Shown here: positions 22,810-34,595 of the stretch, piece by piece
How the letters are laid out: each line of letters begins with the position of its first letter
Position numbering within the stretch: the stretch's first letter is position 1
Assembly (NCBI RefSeq): GCF_048564905.1
Contig: NC_133014.1
Span: forward strand, 15,385,136 to 15,449,135
Length of the DNA stretch: 64,000 bases
Direction of reading: 5' to 3'
DNA from: Vicugna pacos
Lineage: Eukaryota > Chordata > Mammalia > Artiodactyla > Camelidae
Translations under genes and position numbers: made by a program
Notes under the pieces: generated by a model
What the model was told of the DNA's origin: nothing
The model's database searches: none
The model's input: the letters and a program-made list of their open reading frames with translations, nothing else

Positions 22810-23668
22810 TGCTGTAGGCAGAATTCAAAAATGGCCCCAAGATTCCAGACTCTGATATACACCCCCTTCATAGCCCCCTCCCCTTGAGTGACTACGATGC
22901 GACTGACACTCTCATGCTAGGTGACTCAGCAGTTGACTTTGAGTTCATCAAAAGAGGTTTTTCTGCAGAAACAGACTCACAGAGAACAAACATGGTTACC
23001 GGGGGTAAAGGGGGTGGGAACGGACGAACTGGGAATTGGAAATGTGCGCCTCTTGGGGAGGGATGGGAACGTTCGCTGTCTTGACTGTGGTGGTGGTTTC
23101 ATGGGTGTAGACATCTATCAAAGTTCACCAAATTGTACATCTGAAATACGTATAGTTTACTGTACAGGAATCATATCCTAATATAGGTGTTAAATTTTTT
23201 TAAGAGTTTTTTTTCTGGGTAAGCCTGACATAATCAGCTGAGGTCTTTCAAAGAATGTAAAGCATCAAAGACATGCTCTCCTGATGACCTTAAGGAAGAA
23301 GAAAACTGTCGTGTTTTAGAGAGGGCCATGGGTCAGGGAACAGCGGGCGACTTCTGGGAGCTGAGAATGGCCCCTGGCAAGGAAGCAGAAACATTAGGTC
23401 TGCCACCACAAGGTCCTGAATTCTACCAGCAACCACATGGGCTTGGAAGACGACCCTGAGCTCCAGAAAGGAACTCAGCCTGGCCAACACCTTGGTTTAA
23501 GCCCTTGGGAGACCCTGAGCAGAGAACCCAGCTCAACCATGGCCAGACTGTTGACTTATAGAAACTTTGATATAATAAACTTGTATTGTTTTAAGCCACT
23601 GAGTTTCTAGCCATCTGAGTGACTGTATAATCTGAACCAAACAATCATCAACAGAAAGCTGATACAAC
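22810..23668 (+). mobile_element. MaLR LTR fossil, interrupted by L1
   Basis: Old ERVL-MaLR-type LTR, forward. It begins 'tgctgtaggcagaattc', includes 'aatggccccaagattccaga', and ends with 'ttgttttaagccactgagtt' and 'gctgatacaac', the usual 3' end of this group. It is split by a younger L1 fragment. Diverged and solo; no internal virus-like coding part is seen. Confidence 0.75.
22966..23200 (+). mobile_element. Old L1 3' end nested in MaLR LTR
   Basis: 'acagactcacagagaacaaa', 'tggttaccgggggtaaaggg', 'gtggtttcatgggtgtagac' and 'caaattgtacatctgaaata' match older mammalian L1 3' ends. Flanked by aagaggtttttct (22953-22965) and aagagttttttttct (from 23202), which look like a target-site duplication altered by T-run length change. 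Confidence 0.75.
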
Positions 23669-23689
23669 TTCCCTACCTTTCCTCCCATC

Positions 23690-23960
23690 CAGACCCCGCC
23701 CAGCTCCTGACCCTCGTTCCAGCCTCCCGACTTCAGTTCGGCCACGTCCGCTTGGCCTTGCAGACGACCCCCGGGACTCCGGCTTCCGGGCTCGGGAGAG
23801 CTGGGCTCCAATCAGCCCCTACGTGGCTCTTCCTCCTGCTTCTCTTGTCCTCCCTCCAGGCTCTCAACCCAGTCCTGGCACTGAACTGCGCGGCCAGGGC
23901 TTCCCTTTTGGAAGGGGCCATTCCAAGGTGGAAACGTGTGTTGAAGGCAGGACTTTCTAA
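23690..23960. other. Small CpG cluster with CCAAT and GC box
   Basis: About ten CpGs between 23711 and 23800, a CCCCGCCC motif at about 23694 and CCAATCAG at about 23807. A 92-codon minus-strand and a 74-codon plus-strand open frame overlap it but have no recognised family. It may be a decayed or minor promoter, or simply GC-rich DNA. Confidence 0.25.
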
Positions 23961-24189
23961 ACAACGTCGTGAATAGATCTAATGTCTCTACAGGCTACCA
24001 GAGGGTTTTGTTGGCTTGTTTGTCTGTGGGGTTGGGTACAGAGCCAAAAAAAGGGAGAAAAGAATGTAAATAAGTTTCCAATTTCCCCGTCCCCAGCCGT
24101 GTACAGGTTAGCTTCAACCAGAATACTTAACAGCGCAATTTTGTTCAAAACAAAAGTTATAACGCTAATAAATAAATAAGTTTGGCAAC

Positions 24190-24370
24190 CACTGGTGACA
24201 TAAAGGGTGGTCCCAGCTCTGTGTACCATGTGATCATGAGAAAAGCATTTAAGCCATGTGGGCTTCGGTCCATATTTTTTTTTTCTGAAATGAGCAGATT
24301 GGAAAAGATAATTGCTAAAGACCCTTCCAGCTATAGTATCTTGTCACTGAAAGATTCTGAAGTCTCATTT
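24190..24370 (+). repeat. MIR-family SINE (MIR3-like)
   Basis: 'ctgtgtaccatgtgatcatg', 'tgggcttcggtccat', 'tgaaatgagcagattgg' and 'agacccttccagctat' follow the order of the MIR3-type 3' part. Diverged. Confidence 0.55.
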
Positions 24371-26421
24371 TGCAGTTGGCAGAATTTCTTGACTTGATGA
24401 GCTAATGACCAACTCAGGAAAAAGACTCTTGCTCATTCAAGACCAAGAAGAGCCATTCCCTTCCATCTGGCTGCCTGGTCCCCAGAAGGCCTTCCTTCCA
24501 CAGCCACCAGAGCACATGTGGAGGACTCAGCAGAGAGGTCCTGGGGGAACCTGGACCCTGACCCACGTGGCAGGCTGCTGGCCTCTAACTGCCAAATCCC
24601 CTAGGATCAGGGGATGCAGTGGGAAAACTAAACTCAGCTTCATGGAAGAAGAGTGAACAAAATAATAATTGTAGGTCAGGTGTTTGATAGGAAAAAAATG
24701 AAAATAAATGCAGTGTCTTATAATTTGTCTTTGACTTTAGGCTTCCTTGGAGAGTCTTCTTCCAAGGGGGTATGAAAAGGGGCCAGCCCGGTGGGCAGGC
24801 TGAAGGGGCAGATGCATCCGTAGAGAGGATTTGGGGAAGATGAAGGACTTTCTGTTTCCACTAACAAGCATCCTGTGACCATTTGTCTGATGCCAGGAAT
24901 CCCTTGAAATTGAGCTAAATCCCATCATTGTGCAATGAGATATGTTTGGCAATTAAAATATTCCTGGAGAAGCAAAGTCCAAAACTGAGGTCCAAAGGAC
25001 GTGTGGTGGGAAAGTGCCACAGGTCACACCTCCCAGGAGGCAGATGTGCCTGTGAAGTGGTGCTGAGCACAGGCCCACGTGTGTATTTAGGGGTTGTGCA
25101 GTGTACTCCAGGCCAGGCGTGTCCGCTTACTGGTAAGTGACAGGGTCAGGATTCAGACCTTGGGGTCTGTGACCCCACAGCCATGCTTTCCTTTGTACTA
25201 GTCCTCTTAAGAGCCTCAGGAAAAAAGTGAGTTATGATCAACTTGGACAATTTCACAGAAACCAACCTCTAAAAAAGCTCTCCAGTCTCATCTTGAGCAT
25301 CTGAGTGCCGTGGACGCTGATGGTACGCCACTCAAATCCCCAGTCCCTGCAGCTTCCTTTCCGAGCTTCCTGTGTTCATCACCCAACGTCTGTGTGCTTG
25401 GTACCTGCAACCCTCTGAGGATGGTCTGGTGTAACTTACGCTCCAGAGCTTGCTTTCAGTTCCAGGCTAAGTTTGGGTAAAAATCTCACCTTGGCTTGAC
25501 CTATTCCCCCTTCTGGTTTTGCTTTTTCTACTCCCTTGGGGTTCCTTTTGAAAGCATTTTCATAAAAAAAAAAAAAAACCCTTGCATCCAATTCCTTGAC
25601 TTAGGGCTGCTTCTTGGAGACACCAACATACAACTTGATGAGAGCATTTGAAATGAGTGACACTGCAGCTTTCTCTCCATTTTACCTGATTTAATGAATT
25701 TCTCTTCCATCGATACTTGAGGGAGCTTCTAGCCCCGGTTCACATTGTTTATGCTCTCGAGCTGGTAGAGAACTAAAGCAGTTCTCTCACCACGTCTTTC
25801 AATGCGTCACACTTAATTGTAAGCAAATGTCTAGGGGGCTGGTTAATAACACGATGTCAGCCTTTCTCACTTCAGTTATCTGGTCAAGAGAATAGAGCTC
25901 TATCTTTCAGAAGGGAAGAGTTACAGTGATATATTTTTGATTGTGCAGAACCAAGTTATTCTCCTTCTGAGATGGGGAAAGCATTCTGATTGCTTCAAAT
26001 GATGGGACTGATACTCGCCTAAGCAATCAAGTGTATAAAGGATGTAACAATCAAGATGTAATTGATCTTTATACCGGCATTCCTCCAAATAAAGCAGAAA
26101 TTGCAGTCTTTGGACCTGTTCAGTCTTCCATTAAGTAGAAGACTAAACTGAAATAGAGGATGTGATATTTAACAAGAATCCTTGTCTGGCTTAAGAGATT
26201 CATTACACTTGAATTCATCTTGGAAAGAAGGAATCAAAGTGAATCTGACTAAGAATATAGACTTTCAGTGCTTTTATCTATAAATAAGTAAAGAAGGAAA
26301 GAAGAAGAAGAAAAAAAATTTAACCTTGTTAGAAAATGAGCCTCTGGGAGGGGAGAATAAACTTTTAAGTTTTAATGGAAAATGCTTCGTGAAGATAAAA
26401 GAAACAAACAAAAATTTATAC
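24371..26421. other. Unrecognised DNA with one coding-like stretch
   Basis: No repeat is clearly named, apart from a possible reverse MIR scrap at 25120-25190. A 55-codon plus-strand frame ending in TAG runs 25971-26138 (starts DGESILIASNDG, includes DLYTGIPPNKAEIAVFG). Its composition looks protein-like, but it lacks an ATG, is cut off by a stop just before 25971 and matches no family I can name. It could be part of a pseudogene or chance. Confidence 0.35.
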
Positions 26422-26573
26422 TGGAGGTGGGTCTAGCTCAGTGGTAGAGCAGATGCTTAGCATGCACAAGGTCCTGCGTTCAATCCCCAGTACCTCCACT
26501 GAAAAATAAAGTAATTAATAAAACCTAATTACCTCCCCTTCCAAAATAAAATAAAATAAAATAAAATAAAGTT
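26422..26573 (+). mobile_element. Camelid vic tRNA SINE
   Basis: Head 'tggaggtgggtctagctcag', A box TAGCTCAGTGGTAGAG, B box GTTCAATCCCC, 'agtacctccactgaaaaata', 'aacctaattacctcccc', then an (AAAAT)5 tail. A target-site duplication is not clear. Confidence 0.9.
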
Positions 26574-26877
26574 TAAAGATTGTACCATAAACCAGTTTGT
26601 GAAGTCTGCAAGGCCACATTGCACACCTTGAAACTACAACCCATGCACTCATACCCATCATCACTGAGCCTTGGACCCTTTGGGTGCATTTTGAGGAAAG
26701 ACGGAAGAGGTACAATCGCAAAAGCTGTTTTCAAAGGTTTAGGTGTATCAGCTGCACATCTCTCACCAATTTCTTAATGACAGATAATGGCCAAGTTTTA
26801 ATAGTTCTTCTCTCCGCACATTGAAGTATGGTGTAAAGTCCAGAAATTCACATTGGCTGTTGGGTCGCCCATCAATG

Positions 26878-27010
26878 CTTGACGAATGACAGGCACTCAA
26901 TCAGTGTCTGCTGGATCGATGGACATATAGATGAAGGGGTGAACGGATGACCAGGAGGCTGGCTTGGTGGATGGCTGGATGTAAGTAGATGGATAATGGA
27001 TGGATGGAAG
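26878..27010 (+). repeat. L2/MIR 3' end with decayed GGAT-rich repeat
   Basis: 'gacaggcactcaatcagtg' followed by 'tctgctggatcgatgg' looks like the common SINE/LINE2 3' end ('ggcactcaataaatgtttgttgaatg'), extended by a degenerate tetranucleotide tract built from GGAT, GGATGG and TAGATGG words up to 27005. Confidence 0.55.
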
Positions 27011-28270
27011 CCAGAATGGATTAGGGTGGGGAGATGCCGAATGAAGTAGTAGCAGGGAAGAGCTCCCAACAAAAAGGTGGAGAAAGTACACTTTTCTTTC
27101 TGTGCCTCCTCCCAGACTCCACCCCTCAATATCCTCTGCCATTCAGATTGCTGCCCTCTTTCTGATCAAACATGTTTTCAAGAGCAGAATTGGTAAGTTC
27201 ATTTCCAAGGAAACACAAAGATTAATAGAGCTCAACTGAATCGCACAATTTTTTTTTTAAAACTTGAGTAATGCTTGAGCTTCTTAAAAAAACAATCCCA
27301 GAATCTGGAGAATGCATCATTGCAGCATGGGTGTTACATAGCACCAGCAGACACTATTCACACAGAATAATGTGAGAACTGTGTCCCCGAGAATTGAAAA
27401 ACAGGGTGACTTGGTTTCCCGTTTCTCAGATTGGGTTTACCCTGGGTTACACCTTCCCCAGGCTTACTTTCATTTTTATAGGGGCCAGAGGACTCATCAT
27501 AATTATTAAGGAATATTGGCCATCACTGTGGAGACAGTCCTTCCCAGCCATTTTGAAAAATGGCTCCACATAGACTTGTCTCCATATAGAGAAAGAGCAA
27601 CTGAGAAATCGCATAACTTTATGCCTGATGGACACCTTTATTTTAAGAGCGTTTGGCTTCTGTCTGAATGCAAATTGACTAACCTGAAAAGACTGGGAAG
27701 GGTGTTCTTTTAAGTCGTGAATTTACAGACCTCACAGAGCTGTAAATATAGGTCTGTAAGTCAGAAGCCAATTCACACACACACACAAAAACAAAAAACA
27801 AAAAAACTTGCTATTTAGCAAGAAAAGTGTTACACAGTCAAATTCACACCCGCAAACATATCCGACATATTTGGAGTGCTGTGGAAAACATGAATTCAAA
27901 TATATCAAGAAGTCAGTGAAAACGTCTTCCCAATTCAGAGGGAGATGAGGCTCAGGTTGTCGAAACGTCGACAGGTACACCAGACTGTCCTCAGTGATGT
28001 CTAGTCTTCTGCGTGAGATCCACTTCTTTCCGGGTGGGAAACCAGTATGAAATTTTGACTAGATGGTCCTCTCCCCTTCTCCACACCCATTAAAAAAAAA
28101 TATCACCTTCATGCATTCGCTCCAAATTACCATTAATCTGAAAGGGCCCTTGAGAATGCACACTTGGGAGAAAGGAGGGAGCAGTGTGAAAAAGAGAAAG
28201 CTTCAAGATCAACATATTTTTTTCTTGATGGGTGACAAACAGGAGATTGCAATTTGCCTTAGGAAAATCA
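27011..28270. other. Unrecognised DNA
   Basis: No gene or named repeat. A (CA)n-to-(CAAAAA)n tract sits at about 27773-27807. Confidence 0.45.
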
Positions 28271-28274
28271 GTTA

Positions 28275-28384
28275 TGGGGGGAGGGAAATGGCTCAGTGGT
28301 AGAGTGCATGCTTAGCATGCACCAGGTCCTGGGTTCAATTCCCAATACCTCCACTGAAATTAATTAATTAATTAAGTTAATTTA
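28275..28384 (+). mobile_element. Camelid vic tRNA SINE
   Basis: Head 'ggggggagggaaatggctca', A box GGCTCAGTGGTAGAG, B box GGTTCAATTCCC, 'aatacctccactgaaatt', then (AATT)n-like tail. Possible imperfect flanks: aaaatcagttat before and aaaagtcatttat after. Confidence 0.92.
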
Positions 28385-28705
28385 AAAAGTCATTTATAAG
28401 GATGTATAACAAAAGTGTACAACAGCAGGTATTCAGTCCATCACAAGTTATTACCCAAAATGATGGCTCAGCTAAGTTGGCAAAACTCAGGTACTCATCT
28501 GTAATGTCATGTAGATCATAAAAGAATCCAAACTGTAAAGGCTGTTGCTGTTCTGTAAATGGCCTTGCTAAGGGAGGGAGAGGAATACTTCGTGAATTAC
28601 TTTAAACAAAGAGAGCCTGGTGATGTGGTTGCACACAGAGTGTTTTTCTTGCTTATCAATTTACTCAGAGACTGGAGACCCCGCTTTTGGAAGTCAAAAC
28701 TGTAT

Positions 28706-29120
28706 TACCTTTTCCGCTGATGTCTAAACAAATAACCACAAAGCTAGTGGCTTAGAGTAACACACGTTTATTACCTCACAGCTTCCATGCACTAGGGGTT
28801 CAGCACAGAGTGGGTGGGCCCCCTGCTCAGGGTTTCACCAGGCTGAAATTACAGTGTCTGTTGGGGTCTGATCCCAACCGAGACCTCTTCCGGCTTCACA
28901 GGTTGTTGACAGAATTCTGTTCCCTGCACTTGTAGGACCAAGGTTCCCATTTTCTTGCTGGCTGTCGATCAGGGGCCATTGTTAGCTCTTAGCCGCCTTC
29001 CACGGTTCCCTGCCCTAAGGCCCTCTCCACGCGTACCAGTTCGCTCCTTCAAGACCAGCAAGTCTCGTTCTCTCTCCCAGTCGGCTAAGATGGAGTTTAA
29101 TACAACGTAGCATAATCAAG
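28706..29120 (-). mobile_element. MaLR-type LTR fossil
   Basis: 'aataaccacaaagctagtgg', 'cacacgtttattacctcaca' and 'ggctgtcgatcaggggcca' follow the reverse MaLR LTR layout. Old, diverged and solo; the 5' part is poorly preserved, so the right end is uncertain. Confidence 0.6.
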
Positions 29121-31035
29121 GGAGTAACTGCACCCTCACAGTCACGCGTGCTGCCCACGCCCAATGGGAGAGCATCCTGCTGCACACACCCTGCGTGATG
29201 TATACACAGCAGGAGACAGGACTCTTGGGAGCCAGCTCAGACTTCCCCTGTCACGCAGTAGTTGCAGCCTACTTGGACCCAACAGACGAACGCCCATCTC
29301 CTGCCGCGGGGAGATCTGTGTGACCTCTGCCCGCGACCACAGTCACAGTGTTCCGCGTGCAGCTTCAGAAAGGGGGAACGTTAACCCTGACCCTGTGGAA
29401 GAGTCTCTTCGAGGTTTCTGGCGCTAAGAAGGGAACTGGCTTCTTGCCGTTCTTGCCCAGTCACAGGCGGATTTCTCTCCCTTGCATTAACCGCTCAGAA
29501 ACGCAGCCTCTCTGGTGCTTCGGAAAGTCAGTCTCCAAGGAGCATTTCCTTCCTGTCCCCGACTCCCCTGTGCTTGCACAGTTTAGCTGTTCAGTAAGTG
29601 CCTGTTGAATGAAAAACTCACGCTCCCTCGTCTCCACCCCTGCATGCACACATACGTGCACACAAGAACACCCAAGCGGGTCATGATGGTAGCCACACCC
29701 CCCCCTGGACCGGACACCCTTCACACACATAGTAATTTAGTGGTGAGCCATTCCCGGTGGCCTCCTGCCATCCAGCCCCATTCTTCATGTGTTTAACTAG
29801 AGAAACTGCCTTCAGAGCTTGTCACCAAGCCCCATTCGTCAGTCCACCAAGGTCTAGAAGACGGCATCTGAGGGAATGAGTCAAGAGCTACCCTGCGCCT
29901 GTCTTAGGAGGAATAAGGTGATGGCAAGGAGGTAAGGAATGGCTTTCATAAGGACCTTCCCTAATCCCTCGGGGCATTATTTATACTAGAGTGGGGTATG
30001 ACGAATATGGAATTTCATTTGAATAAATGTTTCTGACCATGAAAACCAACTGCTTTTGACGTTCACACCTAAAAAAGGAAAACAACACATTTTTAAATTA
30101 ATCCCTGAACTGCTTTACACACGCTCCTTCCTTCTTACCCAGGGTCAATACAATGCATCATTTTCTTGAAGACTTGGGGTCATCTTTATACACTTAGGTG
30201 GGGGTATATTCAGTTAAGATTGAGGCCAATAAGACTGCTTTTGCTCTACATCGCCAGTCAGTGATTTTTTTTAAATTATGTTTTAAAAGACTCTTGTCCA
30301 ATTCCTATCACTTGCTCGGAGTCTTTGGCCCTGGAATTCACCTGTGCTTTGGTAAAGTCCTCAGCTAAGCTAATTTCCGGTAACTCTGTCCACTGTCTCT
30401 TACTGATGCATATGGAGAACTGACTGTTTAGATAATGTGGGATGGTAGAGAGAAAAGCTAAGTCAGAAACAATTAAATCAGTGGCAGTGTTGTCTGGCAT
30501 GCCTGCTGACAGCTTGTGCGACAGTACAACGAGGCGAGCTGGAACAACTAAGTTTAAAATCCACTGTGAATTAAAGAATCCGACTGCAAAGACGTGCTCC
30601 ATAACTTTATCTTCAGCAAAACTTTCCAGCCTCCACTTTCAAAGGAGAAAGAGACTTAAACACCCCTGCTCCACCCCCAACACAAGCATCTCCACCTCCA
30701 AATGCTCTCAGGTTCTCGGTTCATACTTCTCCTGAGTCACACGTGGCTTTAAAAGGCACGGTGTTGGTGATGAACTGGTGAGTCACACACGTGGGGGATT
30801 AACAGTCCTCTAAAGTTAGTAACCATTCAAAAATAAAAGTGGAAACCACTAATTTCTCAAGTCTCAAAATGTCCAGGGTATGAAGAGATTCTTTAAAAGT
30901 CGTCAGATTTCTCTTTGTCACTTCTAGGCCATGATGATGACGGTGTCAAGCATTTGGGCAAATATAAGAATAAATAACTCTCCAGCAGTGATGCAATTCG
31001 TGAAAAACTAAGAAGAATAATCACACAAGAAGAAT
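29121..31035. other. Unrecognised DNA
   Basis: No supported gene. A possible L2 3' end scrap ('agtaagtgcctgttgaatga') lies at about 29594. The open frames (up to 108 codons) have no recognised family. Confidence 0.45.
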
Positions 31036-31039
31036 AAAA

Positions 31040-31260
31040 CGATGAGTCACTACGTATCGGGTGCGTGCCGTGTAACAAGTGATCCGTAGCTGCCATGGTT
31101 TCTCATCTTTGCTGTGAGCAGAAAGACGGTGTTTATCATCCACATTCTGCATAGGTGAAGATTAAAGCTCAGAGAGAAAACGTAGCTCACAGTGGAGCTG
31201 TGATTTAAACTCAGATGTGATTCCAATTCATGCTTCCTGCATTACGATACAGTACTGTAA
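31040..31260 (-). repeat. MIR SINE
   Basis: Reverse MIR: 'cacattctgcataggtgaag', 'aaagctcagagagaaaa', 'tgtgatttaaactcagatgt'. Confidence 0.65.
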
Positions 31261-31446
31261 TCACTTCACTCAAGAATTAAAAGTACTAAGATTAAAAAAA
31301 AAAGAAAGAGATGGTGGGGGGGACTAATGTGTAGTAACTTACACGCATGCTGCCTTATATTTTCCAGGCAGCATATGTGAATAGCACATCACACTTAGAG
31401 TGATGCATGGAGTCCCACCCACGCCACAAAGGTTTGTCTGCATCTC

Positions 31447-31895
31447 TGTATCAGCTTCCTGCAGCTGCTGTAACAGAGCACCACAAACTCAGTGGCTTAA
31501 AACAACTGAAATTTATTGTCTCACGATCCCGGAGGCTAGAAGTCAAACATCAAGGTGTGGGCAGAGCCGTGTTCCCCTGTGGGGGAACCCTTCTGTGCTT
31601 TTAGTGGTCTTCCCATAACCTTTGGTGTTCCCTGGCTTGTGGGTCCACTACCCTCATCTCTGCCTTCATCCTCACATGTCACTTTCCCTCCGTGTCCCTG
31701 TCCTCAGATGCCCATCTTCTTCTGAGGACCACAGTCACATCAGAGGAGGGCCCCACCCCACTCCACTATGACCTCACAGAACTAATGACATCAGCAACAG
31801 CCCTATTTCCAAGTAAGGTCACATCCTGACAGCAAGGTAAGAACCTCTTTTGGTGGCCCTAGAAAGTCCTTGGGACACAGAGACGCACACTGATT
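31447..31895 (-). mobile_element. MaLR (MLT1-type) LTR fossil
   Basis: Good match in order to a reverse MLT1 LTR: begins 'tgtatcagcttcctgcagct', then 'ccacaaactcagtggcttaa', 'aaatttattgtctcacgatc', 'tcatctctgccttcatcctc', and ends past 'tttccaagtaaggtcacatc'. Near full length, solo, old. Confidence 0.85.
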
Positions 31896-32009
31896 TGGCC
31901 CCATTTAAATGTAAGTGAAGTTAGAATGCCTTCAACAGGGTTTTCTATGTCTGTCTAAAATCTGTGCACCATCCTCTGCATGTTTATATTTCTCCTCCCA
32001 GAAATAATA

Positions 32010-32480
32010 CTCCTTTCTCATGTCGACTACTGATTCGTTCCTCCAACTTTCATCCAACTTATGGACTCTGCACTGTTGGCAGAGGTAAAAATTATGGTCT
32101 TGGCCTCCAAGGAACCAGTAACCCGAGAGGGACAAAGGCAAGTGAACCACTGAAGAAATTCAGGGCCTGAAATTTTAGATCAAAGTGTCCCTAAGGAATT
32201 AGGGGAGTGAAAGGAAGGGATAACCATCCTAGGAGAGAGAGGAGGGTTAGTTAGAGGTGGAAGGCAACCTCTTGCTTTGATTCTGGAACGAAACATCAGT
32301 GCAGTTCTGGTGCAGGCAGAGGAAACAGGATGTGCCCAGACGCAAGAGGGTGAGAGCGCCCCAGAGCAGAGGGGCTTCAGGAGCCTGGATCCTGGGTGAA
32401 TCGCCGGGCTAGGGGACCTGTGGGTAAAAAGGTAGGAGCTAGTGCATCACAAGCTTTCTGTGGCAAGCTAAGTAAGTCAG
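32010..32480 (-). repeat. L2 LINE 3' region
   Basis: 'cttggcctccaaggaaccag' and 'ggtgcaggcagaggaaacag' follow the reverse L2 order (ctgccctcaaggagct ... ttccaggcagagggaacagc). Gapped and diverged. Confidence 0.5.
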
Positions 32481-32677
32481 GAGTCAGAGGGGTTTTGGAG
32501 AGAATCGTGTTTCAGAAAGCCATCTCCAGGGACAGTACGGAGATTCAGTGCAAGAAGGGCAGCTCCGGGGAGCGAGACTACGAGTGTCAGGGAGAGTGAA
32601 GGGTGTCAGCACAGCAGACCCGTCCTAGCTAACCCCCATCCCAGACAGGCAGAGCACGGAGGTCCAGGACCAGGCAT

Positions 32678-32850
32678 GAGGGGAGAGCTCAGCGGTAAAA
32701 CGCATGCGTGGCCTGCACAAGGTCCTGGGTTCAATCCCCGGGACTTCCATTAAAAACAAATAAATAATTAGACCTAATTACCAGCACCCCCCCGAAAAGC
32801 CTCTAAAAACAAACAAAATAAATACATAAAATATTAAAAAAAAAAAGACC
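32678..32850 (+). mobile_element. Camelid vic tRNA SINE
   Basis: 'gaggggagagctcagcggta' then B box GGTTCAATCCCC, 'gggacttccattaaaaacaa', 'gacctaattaccagcacccc' and an A-rich tail. More CpG-containing than its neighbours (GCGG, ACGCATGCG, CCCCGGG), so either less decayed or a distinct subfamily. No convincing flanking duplication. Confidence 0.88.
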
Positions 32851-34297
32851 TGAGACTGATCGCATGGCCGTCAGTTTTGCCCACTTCTCCACCGCTCCTT
32901 TTAATTCCCGGTGGACGGTTCAACCAGAACCCACAAGGTGGCCCCAGAAGAATCTAGAATTGATACTCAGCCTCGGCCAGAGGGAACAAGAGCAGGGTCT
33001 GAAATGCGAGGAAGAGCAGGAGCCGCTGCCAGTCACAAGTGATAATAAGCTGCTGGCTCCGTCCAGGTGACCGTGGAATTGGTCAACAGCACACACTCAA
33101 GAGCGAAAAGGGAGCCCGGATAATTAGGCCAGGGCCGCACGTGTAAACCAGCACCCTTCCGGGCAAACAGAGGTCGGCGGCTCCTTGATCACAGTCTCAG
33201 CCCCAGAAAGCTGGTGGCCGGTGTGTTTCTGCTTTCCCTCCAACAGGTATGTTAACGCCTCCTTCGGTGCCGAATGCTTCCACTGGCTTCCTGGTATATC
33301 CCTTTGGGATTATATTACCCAGTGTCTCTGCTTGTAATGAAAGAACCATCATCAATTCTCCCTCTTAAGACAAGGAAAATTAATTCACTAGCCCAACTAT
33401 TGACGGAACAGTCAGAATTTAAAGCATGTCTGTCTGTTTTCAAAGATGGTGAGCACGCCCTGCTACCACCCTGGGCTCTCCCACAGCTCTGCAGATGGAA
33501 GCCACAGCGGTCGAGGGAGTGGGGTGCATTCTGGTCACTATACAGGACAAGCAAGATTCTCATCTGGGCTTCTCTTTGCACCACTTGGAGCACTGTGCTC
33601 AGAACCCCACTGCATGGGGGCTGATGGACAACCGGTTTGATTCAGTGATGCATTTCTTCAGCAAAGATGTGGCCAGCCCTCGGGGTGTGGCCAGTCCTCA
33701 GGGGTGTGGCCAGCCCTTGGGGGTGTGGCCAGGCGGCAGAGGTGTGCTCCTGGAATGAGGGCCACTGGAGAACTGCATATGCATTCAAAGGTTGTGGACA
33801 GAGTAAGTAAACTGGTCAATACATTTAGCACTTTGTGTACATTAAAAGAAACAGAGCAGTATGGTGGAACAGAATGCAGAAATGACATATTTTAAGACAA
33901 AACACTAGATTTCAGAGACAATTTCTCTCTCAGCTGCCACCTTGAAGCTATGGCCCCCTCTGGGCTATCCATTTCTTCGACTCTCCCTTCAATTGTAGTT
34001 CATCAAGTATTTGCAATTCCACGTGAAACCAAATACATCTATTTCTAGTAGTGGGATTTCAGAAGAGAAGTTAGCACAAAGGGGTAGCTTTACTCCCAAC
34101 AAATCAGGTTGGTAGCAAGGAAGGAAAGAATTGTTGGGGAAAAACTATTTTTTGGAAGACAATATGCTTCCCCTTAAAAAAATATCATCCACTTTTTCCT
34201 TAGAAATGATATATTAAAAGAAAGAACCTACAGATGAATCTTTACACCAAAATGAAAAGCAGCCTGAATTCGTGATTGCCTTGAATTATTAAAACAC
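32851..34297. other. Unrecognised DNA with a small minisatellite
   Basis: No gene seen. Holds the 33.67 kb tandem repeat listed separately. Confidence 0.45.
33665..33733 (+). repeat. Minisatellite, about 3.5 copies of ~18-19 bp
   Basis: Unit is GGTGTGGCCAG followed by CCCTCGGG, TCCTCAGGG or CCCTTGGGG in successive copies. The copies differ by a few bases. No known function. Confidence 0.8.
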
Positions 34298-34595
34298 CAG
34301 TCAGCAAACTCAGCCAGCTAGTTGAATCCTGCCTGCAGCCTGTTTTTGTGGTCCGGTAAACTAAGGGCAGTTTTACATTTTTAAATAATGGGGAAAAAAA
34401 TCAAAATAAGAATGTTTTGTGATGAATGAAAATTATATGAAATAACAACCATCAATGTCCACAAATAAAATTATATCAGAACACGGCCACACTCTTTCCT
34501 TTACACGTTGTTTGTGGCTGTTTTTGCACCGATTTTGCCTGTAGAGCGGACAATATTTACTATCTGGAACTTTATAGAAAACACTTGCCAACCCC
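34298..34595 (+). mobile_element. hAT-like nonautonomous DNA transposon
   Basis: An old interspersed element beginning 'cagtcagcaaactc' and ending 'acacttgccaacccc', which form diverged terminal inverted repeats. The interior 'atatcagaacacggccacac', 'ttgtttgtggctgtttttgc' and 'aatatttactatctggaac' matches a widespread mammalian family whose name I cannot fix. A second copy lies at 41.3 kb. Confidence 0.6.

Noticed and set aside
22884-23181. Two overlapping plus-strand frames in the 23 kb region
   Set aside because: They lie in the nested L1 3' end and the LTR around it.
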